Positions 1-11,577 are shown, counted from the stretch's first letter. The stretch is 64,000 nucleotides of DNA from Megaustenia siamemsis (GCA_032433765.1 JAVIAB010000051.1:83405973-83469972); one strand, 5' to 3'. A program made the numbers and translations. The notes: generated by a model from the letters alone, not told the origin.

Positions 1-60
1 GAGCCCGACCTCTTGTCCTTTGTAGTCCAGTTCACTAACCACTGAGCTATCACGGCTCCC
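1..60 (-). mobile_element. SINE head fragment (tRNA-like), cut by window edge
   Basis: Read on the minus strand this is the 5' head of the same tRNA-derived SINE seen complete at 41111-41361: it has the GGGAGCCGTGATAGCTCAG start, an A-box (TAGCTCAGTGG), and stops just before the B-box at the window edge. Only the head is visible, so length and target duplication cannot be judged. Confidence 0.6.
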
Positions 61-121
61 TCACTTTAAATTTGTACCAGATATAATCTCAGGACGAAAA
101 GGCACTGAGGATTGGTCTGAC

Positions 122-340
122 CAGCCCATGAAGCTGAGGCTTAGTTCAAGCCTACGAAGATGAGGCTTGGTTCAAGCCCACGAAGATGAGGCTTAGTTCA
201 AGCCCACGAAGATGAGGCTTAGTTCAAGCCCATGAAGATGAGGCTTAGTTCAAGCCACGAAGTTGAGGCTTAGTTCAAGCCGATGAAGCTGAGGCTTAGT
301 TCAAGCCCACGAAGCTGAGACTTAGTTCAATGAAGTCTCA
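122..340. repeat. 26-bp minisatellite, about 8 copies
   Basis: A unit built on GAGGCTTAGTTCAAGCCCA recurs about every 26 bp with small substitutions (GAAGATGAG / GAAGCTGAG) and one short unit near 255. No coding potential is claimed. Confidence 0.9.
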
Positions 341-702
341 AACACTTCTTTACCCAACTGCTAGGACAAAAACTTTACCTTTTAACTACCTTTGTTGTTA
401 AGTAACAAAATTGATATTTTGTTTCGTCTTATTTCTTCTCTGTCAATATAATTTCATTTATAATTTCCCATGTCAAGCTAAACGATTCCGCCTTTTTAAA
501 ATTTCCATTTTGTGCACGTTTTATTTTCTTCATCATCGTCACTAACACCGAAAATAACTTTCATAGTACTGATGCCGTTGGAGGAAACATCTGAGACCAG
601 GTTTACCTTTTTCTTGCTCCCTATTCCAGTGACCTTTGTGGGTAATCTGTTTACAGGCAAAGACATGAAGATTGGGTATGGTATGAACCAGATCTACTTC
701 CC
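341..702. other. unique AT-rich spacer, no gene seen
   Basis: Single-copy AT-rich sequence between two minisatellites. An open frame at 512-730 runs straight into the next repeat array and has no recognisable domain, so it is not called. Confidence 0.6.
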
Positions 703-1939
703 TGACCCTAATGACAAAGGTCAGCTGTAGTTCCATGACCCTAATGACAAAGGTCAGCTGTAGTTCCATGACCCTAATGACAAAGGTCAGCTGTAGTTCT
801 CTGACCCTAATGACAACGGTCAGCTGTAGTTCCCTGACCCTAATGACAACGGTCAGCTGTAGTTCCCTGACCCTAATGACAAAGGTCAGCTGTAGTTCCC
901 AGACCCTAATGACAAAGTCAGCTGTAGTTCCCAGACGTTAATGACAACTGCTATCTGTAGTTCCCTGACCCTAATGACAACGATCAGCTGTAGTTCTCTG
1001 ACCTTAATGACAACTGTCAGCTGTGGTTCCCTGACCCTAATGACAACGGTCAGCTGTAGCTCCCAAACCCAAATGACAAAGGTCAGCTGTAGTTCCCTGA
1101 CCCTAATGACAAAGATCAGCTGTAGTTCCCTTACCCTAATGACAACGGTCAGCTGTAGTTCCCTGACCCTAATGACAAATGTCAGCTGTAGTTCTCTGAC
1201 CCTAATGACAACGGTCAGCTGTAGCTCCCAAACCTTAATGACAACGGTCAGCTGTAGTTCCCTGACCCTAATGACAACGGTCAGCTGTAATTTTCAGACC
1301 CTAATGACAACGGACAGTTGCAGTTCCCTGACCCTAAAGACAACTGACAGTTATAGTTCCCTGACCCTAATGACAACGGTCAGCTGTAATTCCCTGACCC
1401 TAATGACAACTGTCAGCTGTAGATCCCTGGCCCTAATGACAACGGTCAGCTGTAATTCCCTGACCCTAATGACTACTGTCAGCTGTAGTTCCCTGACCCT
1501 AATGACAACGGTCAACTGTAGTTAACTGACCCTAATGACAACGGTCAGCTGTAATTTCCAGACCCTAATGACAACGGTCAGCTGTAGCTCGCAAACCCTA
1601 ATGACAACGGTCAGCTGTAGCTCGCAAACCCTAATGACAACGGTCAGCTGTAGTTCCCTGACCCTAATGACAACGGTCAGCTGTAATTCCCAGACCCTAA
1701 TGACAACGGTCAGCTGTAGCTCCCTGTCCTAATGACAACGGTCAGCTGTAGTTCCCTGACCCTAATGACAACGGCCAGCTGTAGTTCCCTGACCCTAATG
1801 ACAACGGTCAGCTGTAGGTCCCTGACCCTAATGACAACGTTCAGCTGTAGTTCCCAAACCCTAATGAGAACTGTCAGCTGTAGTTCCCTGACCCTAATGA
1901 CAACGGTCAGCTGTAATTTCCAGACCCTAATGACAACGG
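703..1939. repeat. 33-bp minisatellite, left part
   Basis: About 37 copies of a 33-bp unit containing CCCTAATGACAACGGTCAGC followed by TGTAGTTCC. Each unit carries a CAGCTG E-box core. Because 33 is divisible by 3, one frame stays open over long stretches (for example 941-1525) and yields an 11-residue repeat; I read this as an artefact. The array is interrupted at 1940-2736 by a LINE and resumes at 2737. Confidence 0.95.
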
Positions 1940-2736
1940 ACTATTATCAATAGCCAGCAAAATTGGGCTTGAGGTCAATCATGAAAAGACTAAAGTCATG
2001 AAAAGTTTAATTCCAACAAGTGACAAAATATACATGGAAAACAAACCAGTAGAAGAGATCGATCACTTTATCTATCTTGGAAGTCACATTGATCGAGAAG
2101 GGGATACGAGCAAAGAAATTAGAATCAGACTGGCTAAAGCAGCAATGTCTTTCAGAAGCCTTGAAAAGTTGTGGAAATCAAAACTCATTAGCACAAACAC
2201 AAAACTTAGGCTATTCAAATCAAATGTACTATCAACCCTTACGTATGCGTGTGAAAGCTGGAAAACAACAAGAGATATAGAAACAAAGTTGAACGCATTC
2301 GAAAATAAATGTCTAAGGAAAATACTTGGTATAGAATGGAACGAATTCAAAACAAACGAGGAAATTAGAGAAATCGCCAATCAACCACTAATATCTTCAG
2401 TAATAAAGAAAAGACGATGGTCATACGTTGGACATGTGATGAGAAGAGATAATAATCGAATAGCAAAGCAAGCCCTCATATGGGAAACAACAGGTAAAAG
2501 AAAAAGAGGAAGACCCAGGGAGACACTGAGAAGAACATTGATGAGAGAGGCAAGAGCAGCAGGAATCGGCTCCCTCAATGAGATAGAACTGCTTGCACAG
2601 AACAGAGACAGATGGCGAGATTTGATAAAATATCTTTAAAAGAAAACTGCTAGAACAAAAATTCATATAGGAGAAGGTGTATCTTGGTCTACGCCCTATG
2701 GGCCGGTTACGGCTCGAAAGGTCAATAGATAGATAG
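1940..2736 (+). mobile_element. 5'-truncated LINE inserted in the minisatellite
   Basis: The reading frame 1998-2639 is the C-terminal part of a non-LTR retrotransposon reverse transcriptase. It shows the IDHFIYLGSHID turn, the LTYACESWK segment, CLRKILGIEW, and the GKRKRGRPRETLRRT tail typical of endonuclease-bearing LINEs. The catalytic core and endonuclease are missing (5' truncation). The 3' tail ends in GGTCAATAGATAGATAG. The 11-mer AATGACAACGG lies on both sides (1929-1939 and 2737-2747), a target-site duplication taken from the minisatellite unit. The last 429 bp are identical by eye to the opposite-strand copy at 63572-64000, so the family was recently active. RTE-like clade is a guess. 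Confidence 0.9.
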
Positions 2737-2935
2737 AATGACAACGGTCAGCTGTAGTTCCCTAACCCTAATGACAACGGTCAGCTGTAGATCCCTGACC
2801 CTAATGACAACGGTCAGCTGTAGTTCCCTGACCCTAATGACAACGGTCAGCTGTAGTTCCCAGACCCTAATGACAACGGTGAACTGTAGTTCCCTGACCC
2901 CAATAACAACAGTCAGCTATGAGCCTCTTACTGTT
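2737..2935. repeat. 33-bp minisatellite, right part
   Basis: Continuation of the array at 703-1939 after the LINE, about 6 more units, decaying into unique sequence after 2920. Confidence 0.92.
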
Positions 2936-2984
2936 AAGCCAATCATTAGTTTTATCTTAAAATACACGTTTGGTACTAGCTATC

Positions 2985-3115
2985 GCTGTGGCCATTACCC
3001 AGTTTTTGGGGTACACGTCGTGTTCATTGTGAGACTAGAGAGTAAAGGTCACAAACCCAGTGCAGTCGGCATGAGATGTTCGGGTGAGAGTTTTTTTTAT
3101 ATTTCTGTAAAGAAA
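2985..3115. repeat. possible dispersed repeat, partner at 38310-38410
   Basis: The stretch with GTGCAGTCGGCATGAGATGT and a following run of T resembles the reverse complement of 38310-38410 (GCAGTCGGTACGAGATGT). Similarity is short and I can see no ends; it may be a SINE internal piece. Confidence 0.35.
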
Positions 3116-3127
3116 CCTTTTTCCATA

Positions 3128-3835
3128 GAAAAACATTGAGGCTTTACCTTCACATGATTGTTTCTTGTTCAACATTGAGGCTTTACCTTCACATGATTGT
3201 TTCTTGTTCAACATTGAGGCTTTACCTTCACATGATTGTTTCTTGTTTAACATTGAGGCTTTACCTTCACATGACTGTTTCTTGTTCAACATTGAGGCTT
3301 TACCTTCACATGATTGTTTCTTGTTCAACATTGAGGCTTTACATTCACATGATTGTTTCTTGTTCAACATTGAGGCTTTACCTTCACATGATTGTTTCTT
3401 GTTCAACATTGAGGTTTTACCTTCACATGATTGTTTCTTGTTCAACATTGAGGCTTTACCTTCACATGATTGTTTCTTGTTCAACATTGAGGCTTTACCT
3501 TCACATGATTGTTTCTTGTTCAACATTCAGGCTTTACCTTCACATGATTGTTTCTTGTTCAACATTGAGGCTTTACCTTCACATGATTGTTTCTTGTTCA
3601 ACATTCAGGCTTTACATTCACATGATTGTTTCTTGTTCAACATTGAGGCTTTACCTTCACATGATTGTTTCTTGTTCAACATTGAGGCTTTACCTTCACA
3701 TGATTGTTTCTTGTTCAAAATTGAGGCTTTACCTATACATGATTGTTTCTTGTTCAACATTGAGGCTTTACATTCACATGATTGTTTCTTGTTCAACATT
3801 GAGGCTTTACCTTCACATGATTGTTTCTTGTTCTC
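3128..3835. repeat. 39-bp minisatellite, 18 copies
   Basis: Units of 39 bp built on AACATTGAGGCTTTACCTTC followed by ACATGATTGTTTCTTGTTC, very homogeneous with single-base variants. The length is divisible by 3, so frames stay open on both strands; no start context, domain or composition supports a protein. Confidence 0.95.
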
Positions 3836-4084
3836 TATAAGTACTTAATGATAGACTTTTAATTTCTTGGTTTAACGGCTTCGGACATATTTTTGTAATT
3901 CTGTATGCAACATTATGTTCGGCATTCAATCTTCTTGCATTTGTTACTTTATCTGAATCTTGTATATTTTCTTTCTCGCTTATAACGTTTCTTTACTTGA
4001 CTTTGATATTCCGCTGTAGAGACATTTTCTTACAACCTTGCATTCATTTCATTCACAATTTCTATCAGCTGACATTATCATTTC

Positions 4085-4355
4085 GCATTAAATAATACTG
4101 AAGTTATAATGATATAGAAGTTAAATAATATTGAAGTTGTAATAATATTGAAGTTAAATAATATTGAAGTTGTAATAATATAGAAGTTAAATAATATTGA
4201 AGTTAAAATAATATTTAAGTTATAAATAATATTATTGAAATTATAATAATATTGAAGTTATAATAATATTGAAGTTATAATATTATTGAAGTTATAATAA
4301 TATTGAAGTTATAATAACATTGAAGTTATAATAACATTGAAGTTATAATATTACT
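4085..4355. repeat. AT-rich 19-20-bp tandem repeat
   Basis: Irregular units of ATAATATTGAAGTTATAATA. Very AT-rich, with indels between units. No gene. Confidence 0.85.
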
Positions 4356-4685
4356 AAAATTGTCTATTAACCAGGACCAAGGTGTTGGATAATGATTAAG
4401 CTGAAAGAGGTCAGGGACTCTTACTTGGCTGCTTTCATCTGGATTACTGAACCAGGGCTGATCAAAATGTAGTTCATTTTTCCGTTGGCTCGGGTTCAAA
4501 ACTAACCAGTAGAGATCGCGTGACTAGGCTGTTTCATCAACAATGGATGGCAGGCGATATGTATAATATAAAGCTGTTCTGAAGCTAACAGGTCGGTCCA
4601 AGAAAGACGCAATATTGTAGCGTACTGGAAACAAACTCTCAATCAAATCTAAAATGATGATCGTTGATGCAACTGTACTGTTTTT
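4356..4685. other. unique spacer, nothing recognised
   Basis: About 330 bp of single-copy sequence between two arrays; no domain, splice-site pair or repeat was recognised on either strand. Confidence 0.5.
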
Positions 4686-6870
4686 CGTGGTGGTTTCAAC
4701 AATATTGGAAGGTCCCGTGTGTTGGAACGTGGCATCAAGAATGTTGGAAGGTGCCATATGTTGGAACGTGGCATTAAGAATGTTGGAAGGTGCCATATGT
4801 TGGAACGTGGCATCAAGAATGTTGGAAGGTGCCATATGTTGGAACGTGGCATTAAGAATGTTGGAAGGCGCCATATGTTTGGATGGAGTTTCAACAATAT
4901 TGGAAGGTCCCGTGTGTTGGAACGTGGCATCAAGAATGTTGGAAGGTGCCATATGTTGGAACGTGGCATTAAGAATGTTGGAAGGCGCCATATGTTTGGA
5001 TGGAGTTTCAACAATATTGGAAGGTCCCGTGTGTTGGAACGTGGCATCAAGAATGTTGGAAGGTGCCATATGTTGGAACGTGGCATTAAGAATGTTGGAA
5101 GGCGCCATATGTTTGGATGGAGTTTCAACAATATTGGAAGGTCCCGTGTGTTGGAACGTGGCATCAAGAATGTTGGAAGGTGCCATATGTTGGAACGTGG
5201 CATTAAGAATGTTGGAAGGCGCCATATATTGGAACGTGGCATGAAGAATATTGAAATGTGCCATATGTTGAAACGTGACATCAAGAATGTTGAAAGGTGC
5301 CATATATTGGAACGTGGCTTCAACAATGTTACAAGGTCACATATGTTGGAACGTGGCATCAACAATGTTGTAAAGTCCCATATGTTGGAACTTGGCTTCA
5401 ACAATGTTGCAAGGTCACATATGTTGGAACGTGGCTTCAACAAGGTTACAAGGTCACATATGTTGGAACGTGGCTTCAACAATGTTACAAGATCCCATAT
5501 GTTGGAACGTGGCTTCAACAATGTTGCAAGGTCACATATGTTGGAACGTGGCTGCAACAATGTTACAAGGTCCCATATGTTGGAACGTGGCTTCAACAAT
5601 GTTACAAGGTCCCATATGTTGCAACGTGGCTTCAACAATGTTACAAGGTCACATATGTTGGAACGTGGCTTCAACAATGTTACAAGGTCCCTATATGTTG
5701 GAACGTGGCTTCAACAATGTTAGAAGATCCCATATGTTGGAACGTGGCTTCAACAATGTTACAAGGTCCCATATGTTGCAACGTGGCTTCAACAATATTG
5801 CAAGGTCACATATGTTGGAACGTGGCTTCAACAATGTTACAAGATCCCATATGTTGGAACGTGGCTTCAACAATGTTGCAAGGTCACGTATGTTGGAACG
5901 TGGCTTCAACAATGTTACAAGGTCCTATATGTTGGAACGTGGCATTAAGAATGTTGGAAGGCGCCATATATTGGAACGTGGCATGAAGAATATTGAAATG
6001 TGCCATATGTTGAAACGTGACATCAAGAATGTTGAAAGGTGCCATATATTGGAACGTGGCTTCAACAATGTTACAAGGTCACATATGTTGGAACGTGGCT
6101 TCAATAATGTTGCAATGTCCCATATGTTGGAACGTGGCTTCAACAATGTTGCAAGGTCACATATGTTGGAACGTGGCTTCAACAATGTTACAAGATCCCA
6201 TATGTTGGAACGTGGCTTCAACGATGTTACAAGGTCCTATATGTTGGAACGTGGCTTCAACAATGTTGCAAGGTCACATATGTTGGAACGTGGCTGCAAC
6301 AATATTACAAGGTCACATATGTTGGAACGTGGCTTCAACAATGTTACAAGGTCCCATATGTTGGAACGTGGCTTCAACAATGTTACAAGGTCACATATGT
6401 TGGAACGTGGCTTCAACAATGTTAGAAGATCCCATATGTTGAAACGTGGCTTCAACAATGTTACAAGGTCCCATATGTTGCAACGTGGCTTCAACAATGT
6501 TGCAAGGTCACATATGTTGGAACGTGGCTTCAACAATGTTACAAGATCCCATATGTTGGAACGTGGCTTCAACAATGTTACAAGGTCCCTATATGTTGGA
6601 ACGTGGCTTCAACAATGTTGCAAGGTCTTATATGTTGGAACGTGGCTTCAACAATGTTGCAAGGTCCTATATGTTGGAACGTGGTTTCAACAATGTTGCA
6701 AGGTCACATATGTTGGAACGTGGCTGCAACAATGTTACAAGGTCACATGTTGGAACGTGGCTTCAACAATGTTGCAAGGTCCTATATGTTGGAACGTGGC
6801 ATCAAGAATGTTGAAAGGTGCCATATGTTTGGATGTGGCTGCAACAATGTTGCAAGGTCCCATATGTCTG
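4686..6870. repeat. 39-bp minisatellite with a 117-bp higher-order segment
   Basis: About 55 copies of a 39-bp unit containing CATATGTTGGAACGTGGC and a variable AACAATGTTACAAGGTC part. From about 4700 to 5230 three unit types alternate to give a 117-bp higher-order period (the GTTTGGATGG variant recurs at 4877, 4994 and 5111). The segment 5222-5360 is repeated at 5944-6080. All frames on both strands are long because 39 is a multiple of 3; none is a credible gene. Confidence 0.95.
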
Positions 6871-7214
6871 ATGTGGTTGCAACGATATTAGAAGTGAGCA
6901 CTTCTTTACAACAAGCCCATGTAAAAAAAATAAATTGACAACATCAGCAACCTCACATTATGCTCCGATGACGTATCCCTAAATGTACCTAAAGAGACCT
7001 CTAGTAAAACCTTGAAGTCTTAGCACAAATAAGACACTGCTCGTGAACATTATTAAGTGTATCGGTCAAATACTCAACGAAGTCATGTGAGTCGTCATAG
7101 CTGCAGCCGTGGTTGTAAACAACAGAGATCAGCTTTAGTGCTCTCTTTCTTCTTTTGTTTAAAGACTTGTGTACACATTAGTATCATCATTTATTGGCAA
7201 TGTAATGAGAATAG
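6871..7214. other. unique spacer, nothing recognised
   Basis: Degenerate array end, then single-copy sequence up to the (CAT)n tail of the next LINE. No coding region supported. Confidence 0.5.
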
Positions 7215-7656
7215 AACATCATCATCATCATCATCATCATCGAGTGATGTTTCTGCAACGAAGGTTGGCTACCATGGAGCGCCATTCTGCTCTGTCTCTT
7301 GCTTTGATGGTGCAGGTTGTCATAGGCTGATTTGTCCATTTTTTGATGTTACTTGTCCATGTTAGTCTTGGTCAGCCTCTGCCTCTTTTACCTTGTATTT
7401 TCCCCTCCAGGATTACTTTTAGTAGGCTGTTGTGTCTTTTAACATGGCCCAAAAATTGCATTTGTCTTGTTTGAATTGTGCTTAGTAGTTCTCTTTTAAT
7501 TTTTAGTTGTTTTAAGACTTCATCGTTTGTTTTCTTTTCCTTCCATCCAATTCCACCTAGTCTTCTGTACATCCACATTTCAAAGGCTTCAATTCTCTCT
7601 TCTGTTTTCTTGCCTAATGTCCATGTTTCTGCACCATAAAGGAATATTATATTAAA
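7215..7656 (-). mobile_element. LINE 3' fragment (reverse transcriptase C-terminus)
   Basis: Minus-strand frame 7372-7722 begins in neighbouring sequence and then reads as the LINE C-terminal region: IIFLYGAETWTL, IEAFEMWMYRRLGGIGWKEK, TNDEVLKQLK and FLGHVKRHNSLLKVILEGKI. The 3' end runs to a (CAT)n run at 7218-7241, a (ATG)n tail on the element strand. Related pieces lie at 34640-35040, 36226-37445, 39590-40600 and 51556-52045. Confidence 0.85.
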
Positions 7657-7856
7657 AGAGAACAGCTTGAATATATTGTAACAACTGGGAAAATTGAGGG
7701 ACGAAGAGATAGAGGAAAGCAAAGAGAAAAGATACCAGACAGCTTAAGAGAATGGCTTGGCAGAAGGTCAACAGAAATGATAGGTAACTGTCGAGATCGA
7801 AAGTTGTGGAGAGACATGATCACCTACGCCAGCAGGCCCGGTACTTGATGATGATG
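7657..7856 (+). mobile_element. LINE 3' end, second family
   Basis: Reads on the plus strand as the extreme C-terminus of another LINE (YIVTTGKIEGRRDRGKQRE, then SLREWLGRRSTEMIGN and a CRDRKLWRDMITYASRPGT end) followed by a (GAT)n tail. Same family as 50853-51544 (minus). Either it inserted next to the preceding LINE or the two were joined by rearrangement. Confidence 0.8.
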
Positions 7857-8385
7857 ATACATATTAGTCATTGATATATATATACATTTCCTTTAATTAC
7901 ATGTGCTTTATATTTGTCTTTCTTCGTGTATTATGAGTTTCACATCAGACCCATCTATGACTAATTAAAGAGACAGCAGTTCGATTCCACAGAAGAGTAA
8001 ACACGTATTTTATCACTATCGGAGATGAAGTAAAACGTATGACTTGTACACCACGTGACGACCGCAATTGGAAGGGGGTAGGGAGCATGTGATAACTATA
8101 AAGAGTGTTTTCCACATTTGTTGAAAGAATACAGAGCTATATTCAGATAAGACAAAATGCGCTAGTGGCTATAAATACAAACTCCTATTATTAAAAAAAA
8201 AATATTATTTCAATATTAATTAAGAATATCTTATTTATAAGTTGAAAAGCGTAGCATTATCTGACAGCTAAATAGTACATCTTATGTAATAGCAATAAAA
8301 ATACGAGTCATCTATCAGTCGTAAAACACTTTTTTTTTTCTCAATCATAAAACACATCCATAAACATGCAGCTTTTGACAGCAAT
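7857..8385. other. unique AT-rich spacer, nothing recognised
   Basis: About 530 bp with no convincing open frame, repeat or RNA gene. Confidence 0.5.
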
Positions 8386-8998
8386 ATAATAAAACACGTC
8401 TTACTTTCAGTAATAAAAGACATCTTACTTTCAGTAATAAAAGACATCATACTTTCAGTAATAAAAGACATGATACTTTCAGTAATAAAAGACATCATAC
8501 TTTCAGTAATAAAAGACATCATACTTTCAGTAATAAAAGACATCATACTTTCAGTAATAAAAGACATCTTACTTTCAGTAATAAAAGACATCTTACTTTC
8601 AGTAATAAAAGACATCATACTTTCAGTAATAAAAGACATCTTACTTTCAGTTACAAGACATCTTACTTTCAGTTACAAGACATCTTACTTTCAGTTACAA
8701 GACATCTTACTTTCAGTAATAAAAGACATCTTACTTTCAGTTACAATACATCTTACTTTCAGTAATAAAAGACATCTTACTTTCAGTAATAAAAGACATC
8801 TTACTTTCAGTTACAAGACATCTTACTTTCAGTTACAAGACATCTTACTTTCAGTAATAAAAGACATCTTACTTTCAGTAATAAAAGACATCTTACTTTC
8901 AGTAATAAAAGACATCTTACTTTCAGTAATAAAAGACATTTTACTTTCAGTAATAAAAGACATCTTACTTTCAGTAATAGTAGACATCTTACTTTCAG
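8386..8998. repeat. 24-bp minisatellite with 22-bp variants
   Basis: About 25 copies of ACATCTTACTTTCAGTAATA plus AAAG (24 bp); a shorter variant with GTTACAAG occurs in small blocks at 8641-8705 and 8805-8840. Open frames on both strands follow from the period. Confidence 0.93.
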
Positions 8999-9542
8999 CG
9001 CAGATTGCCAACCTGTCCGCTCTTTCATTTTTCCCCGTAATGATGATTATAATGTGTAGTTTCCCCTTGTAGAAGGTTACATTTGTGAGGGTTTTATTCA
9101 ACGTTATTAGATCACAATAAATGGAATCCATTTGCAGCTACATTGTTATACCGTTATGTATCAATAATTGTTAGAAAAATTTGATGAATAAATTCACCAA
9201 TAATAGAATCAATCGCAATGCACTCTAGACAGCCACGCAGGTGTAAAGTGTATTGCAGCAACTGAAGCTATTAAACAATGTACTGTAGATAGCTTGCCTG
9301 TCAAAATTTCAATTTAAAATAAAAACAGAACTATAATTACATCACTCATACCTTTGCTGATGGTGAGACGCTCTCTTCAAGTGTGGAGAATAAGGACCGC
9401 GTGTCCAGCGCAGTCTCCGTGAGGTATTCTGCTAAAAGTTGTTAACTCATAATTCACCTTATTACTATTACTCTTCTAGTGCTTGTAAATGTCACAGTCG
9501 ACAATACAATTTGAAGTGACATCAATCGTTTCACTACCACTT
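8999..9542. other. unique spacer, nothing recognised
   Basis: About 540 bp of AT-rich single-copy sequence; no gene, RNA or repeat recognised. Confidence 0.5.
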
Positions 9543-9801
9543 TAGTGTTCACTTAGAAAATAGAAATTACATGTTAACTTTTCTTAGTGTTCACTTAGAA
9601 AATAGAAATTACATGTTTAACTTTTCTTAGTGTTCACTTAGAAAATAGAAATTACATGTTTAACTTTTCTTAGTGTTCACTTAGAAAATAGAAATTACAT
9701 GTTTAACTTTTCTTAGTGTTCACTTAGAAAATAGAAATTACATGTTTAACTTTTCTTAGTGTTCACTTAGAAAATAGAAATTACATGTTTAACTTTTCTT
9801 A
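9543..9801. repeat. 43-bp tandem repeat, 6 copies
   Basis: Near-perfect 43-bp units starting TAGTGTTCACTTAGAAAATA; the first is 42 bp (one T missing). High identity suggests recent expansion. Confidence 0.93.
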
Positions 9802-9828
9802 AAGAGAGGACAGCGAAACTAATCTTCA

Positions 9829-9871
9829 ACCCTCCCCCCCCCCCCAATCGCCCCCCCCAAAAAAAAAATAA
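9829..9871. repeat. poly-C / poly-A homopolymer block
   Basis: Runs of C (two blocks) followed by a run of A. Prone to assembly error. Confidence 0.8.
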
Positions 9872-10004
9872 TAAATAAAATAAAAAGTAATATACAGAAA
9901 TTGAAGCCCAGAAATGTTTGCAATTTAATATGTATAAAAATAAGTGTGTAATGTATTATTAATATTGTAATAATATTAATATTATTGTAGTAATATTTAT
10001 CCCC

Positions 10005-10275
10005 CGTGTGTTACCGGGGCCTCATTATGAGGGAAGTAAAGAATAGTGACACTGTGACCTTCCAGGCATGTCGTATGAGGCGACTAAGGAGGTTGATCGA
10101 TGGCTTGACAAGCTGTCATTGTAAAAAGTATTGTTATGGAAACAGCGCCATATATTTTAGAGCAGTGATCTCTGCAATATGTGCCGCTTTGGCACGCAAG
10201 GTTTCTGATTTTGAGATTGTGGCTCTGCCCTATGTGCCGTCTTCGGCTCGAAAGGACAATAGATAGATAGATAGA
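10005..10275 (+). mobile_element. SINE-like element with LINE-type 3' tail
   Basis: The 3' end CGGCTCGAAAGGACAATAGA followed by (TAGA)n closely matches the 3' end of the LINE at 1940-2736 (CGGCTCGAAAGGTCAATAGA), including the preceding CCCTATG. The 5' part is unrelated to that LINE coding region. This is what a SINE parasitising a LINE through its tail would look like; a truncated LINE relative with a diverged 3' UTR is the alternative. No clear A/B boxes were seen. Confidence 0.55.
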
Positions 10276-11030
10276 ATATTTATACAAATAATGTAGTTTG
10301 TTATGATCCCTATAATGCTGAATCCCTCAGTAACAAGAAGAAAACTAATCTGTTTCAGGTCAATCAAAATTATAAAAGATAAATAAAGAATAACCTAAAT
10401 GTTATACATTTGAGTCTATCAACAGTTACAAATCTTGTATCTATAAAACTTGATCCATCAAAAGTTAACAAAACAAAAATAATGTGCATTTTTTTTAGCT
10501 TAAAATAAAAACAGAATTAAAAAAAAAATAGTTGAGATATCTCTGCCCAAGAGTGGCTTCGACAAATGTTGTCTCACTCGCTACAGAACCCCGTTTTTAA
10601 ATGTTCTATCCTGATGAGGATGTTGCAATGTCATTTGGAGCGGACTTACTTCATTTTGTACGAAATGTGACCACGTCATAACATTTGCTGGAAGTGATAA
10701 ACATCTGCGTCCAAACAAGGTGATAATAATTGAGGAAATGCCGGTTACATAGCGAGTGAGGCACCGTAAAGTAATGGCCACGCAGGTAATGCATGTCATT
10801 CGCAGATTATTTTTATCATTTGGTTTCATCAGCAATAATATTTGATGGGGACTACAGTTACCTTTCTTTGTTTGAGAGATGAGATATTAATTCGGATGAT
10901 TACGCTGGCATGGGCGGTTGAGCAATTATGGATTTTAATTCGTTTGCAGTGATACCGGGGCCTTCCATAACCAAATAACCAAAATATATTGCCCCAAAAT
11001 GGGGTAAATATTTTCTCATTTCATGACCTG
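10276..11030. other. unique sequence, nothing recognised
   Basis: About 750 bp without a supported gene. The part 10540-10960 is less AT-rich than its surroundings but I see no domain. Confidence 0.5.
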
Positions 11031-11577
11031 CTCACGATCTTGACTACATCTGCTCAAGATCTTGACTACATCTGCTCAAGATCTTGACTACACCTGCTCA
11101 AGATCTTGACTATATCTGCTCAAGATCTTGTCTTCATCTGCTCAAGATCTTGACTACATCTGCTCAAGATCTTGACTACATCTGCTCAAGATCTTGACTA
11201 CATCTGCTCAAGATCTTGACTATATCTGCTCACGATCTTGACTACACCTGCTCAAGATCTTGACTACATCTGCTCACGATTTTGACTACATCTGCTCAAG
11301 ATCTTGACTACATCTGCTCACGATCTTGACTACATCTGCTCAAGATCTTGACTACATCTGCTCAAGATCTTGACTACATCTGCTCAAGATCTTGACTACA
11401 TCTGCTCAAGATCTTGACTACATCTGCTCAAGATCTTGACCTCACCTGCTCAAGATCTTGACTACATCTGCTCAAGATCTTGACTACATCTGCTCAAGAT
11501 CTTGACTACATCTGCTCAAGATCTTGACTACATCTGCTCAAGATCTTGACTACATCTGCTCAAGATCTTGACTACAT
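11031..11577. repeat. 22-bp minisatellite, about 25 copies
   Basis: Units CTGCTCAAGATCTTGACTAC plus AT (22 bp). Each carries the 8-bp palindrome AAGATCTT, sometimes changed to ACGATCTT. The period is not a multiple of 3 and no long frame arises. Confidence 0.95.

Noticed and set aside
3128..3840. Long open frames in several frames and both strands (up to 234 residues)
   Set aside because: They follow from a stop-free 39-bp unit; frames are open in parallel on both strands and encode perfect short repeats with no start context.
4524..6891. Frames of 259-499 residues on both strands that look like repeat proteins
   Set aside because: Same artefact of a 39-bp period; no domain and equal openness on opposite strands.
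8386..8998. Regular repeats resembling a CRISPR array
   Set aside because: Units are contiguous with no unique spacers, and the genome is eukaryotic.
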